Positions 50,997 through 51,382 of a stretch of DNA of 51,382 bases are shown here, piece after piece. Below the pieces are notes generated by a model. That model had not been told where the DNA came from, made no database searches, and worked only from the letters and a program-made list of their open reading frames with translations. The position numbers were made by a program, and so were the translations under genes. Source of the DNA: Pararhodobacter sp. (lineage in GTDB: Bacteria > Pseudomonadota > Alphaproteobacteria > Rhodobacterales > Rhodobacteraceae); the NCBI GenBank assembly GCA_020832545.1, contig JAFIEK010000029.1, forward strand, positions 1 to 51,382, given 5' to 3'. The stretch's first letter is position 1; the number at the start of each line of letters is the position of its first letter.

Positions 50997-51329
50997 TGGC
51001 TGCATCTGCCTCAACGCACTATGCGGCAGAACATCACCTTGGCACATTGCGATGCCGTCGGGAGTGGGCATCCATTCCATGAACAGAGTTGCGTCTACCA
51101 GTATTGCATCTCTATCGTAAGGGAGACTTTGGCCACCGCCGAGATTGACTGGAATGATACGCCGCAAGTACCGCCGAAAAACTTGCGTCGGTCGGTTTGG
51201 GGCTGCTTGCTTTCCCCGCCGAGCTTGGTCGTTTCCGCTCCAAACACTCTGATCTTTCAATTTTGTGCCTGGTTCGAATGTAAGAAAACAGGCGCCTCAT
51301 TAGTCCTAACAGTGATGGCTGCATAATTG
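50997..51329. other. Region with inverted repeat copy B, no recognised gene
   Basis: About 330 bases. A minus-strand frame of 110 codons (50928-51260) covers it, including the repeat, but its translation (FRRYLRRIIPVNLGGGQSLP) matches nothing I know and it overlaps the truncated gene. The 49-bp repeat is the only clear feature. It probably is debris from a mobile element. Confidence 0.35.
51040..51088 (-). repeat. 49-bp inverted repeat, copy B
   Basis: The reverse complement of this segment matches 41920-41968 at 44 of 49 positions, ending in the identical GACGGCATCGCAATGTGCCA. It lies just beyond the truncated end of the pipecolate operon. See copy A. Confidence 0.7.
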
Positions 51330-51382
51330 GGTTCTGTCGCGAAATTTTTGGATTGGCTGAGAAATCCAACCTGCGGACATGA
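51330..51382 (+). mobile_element. Possible left end of an IS6-family element
   Basis: GGTTCTGTCGCGAAATTTTT begins at 51330. IS6-family elements start with GG(T/C)(T/A)CTGTTGCAAA-like inverted repeats and place the transposase ATG about 50-70 bases inside; an ATG is cut by the window end near 51379-51381. The element continues past the window, so it cannot be confirmed. Confidence 0.35.

Noticed and set aside
1-51382. CRISPR arrays, tRNA and rRNA genes
   Set aside because: No regularly spaced direct repeats and no tRNA- or rRNA-like conserved stretches were seen on reading either strand.

Overview
The window reads as high-GC DNA of an alphaproteobacterium, most likely of the Rhodobacteraceae/Paracoccaceae type. 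The evidence is codon use, the mix of TRAP and branched-chain (LIV) uptake systems, the gene order of the thiol-redox operon, and the kinds of insertion sequence present. It is an accessory region: four catabolic or envelope modules separated by IS elements and gene wreckage. All functional calls come from reading motifs and family resemblance; no database search was possible.

Layout. 1-1523: the 3' part of an IS110-family element, a stub of an IS3 OrfA, then a leader. 1524-14756, plus strand: a tightly coupled operon of carotenoid/stilbene-type oxygenase, lipocalin-like protein, PaaN-type aldehyde dehydrogenase, nitronate-monooxygenase-like flavoprotein, thiolase, tandem HxlR regulator, LivHMGF, acyl-CoA ligase and periplasmic binding protein. 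It looks like an uptake and degradation unit for an unknown substrate that is oxidatively cleaved at a C=C bond and then handled as a CoA thioester. 14757-15715: decayed DNA with IS110 and Gfo/Idh/MocA remnants. 15728-17588: a DapA-family aldolase/synthase divergent from a GntR regulator.

17790-22053: a gentisate unit (3-hydroxybenzoate 6-hydroxylase, maleylpyruvate isomerase, fumarylpyruvate hydrolase, gentisate dioxygenase) divergent from a MarR regulator. 22108-29575: a TRAP transporter, flavin reductase, nitrilase, FAH-family hydrolase and a second cupin ring-cleavage dioxygenase of the salicylate/1-hydroxy-2-naphthoate/gentisate type, divergent from a GntR regulator. A 10-bp core shared by the gentisate and TRAP promoters suggests common control.

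29577-33506: an IS graveyard. It holds an AtuA-like C-terminal fragment, a catalytically damaged IS3 transposase, the 3' end of a ferredoxin reductase, and an intact-looking IS66 element inserted in the last codons of that reductase with a near-perfect 8-bp duplication. 33618-39768: a periplasmic thiol-redox operon (dsbD, tlpA-like, L,D-transpeptidase, dsbA-like) divergent from an OmpR/QseB-type two-component system, with a PmrA-box-like tandem CTTAAG site between them. 39940-42436: a frameshifted IS110 transposase, a pseudogene of an M23-domain protein, and IS110 and TRAP-DctM remnants.

42470-50996: a lysine/pipecolate-type catabolic cluster (LysR, aminotransferase, AmaB-like dehydrogenase, AmaA-like oxidase, a relic resembling 2-oxoadipate dioxygenase hglS, a fused alpha/beta 2-oxoacid dehydrogenase E1, a FabD-like acyltransferase and a truncated third gene). 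50997-51382: a copy of a 49-bp inverted repeat whose partner lies at 41920, then a possible IS6-family end running off the window.
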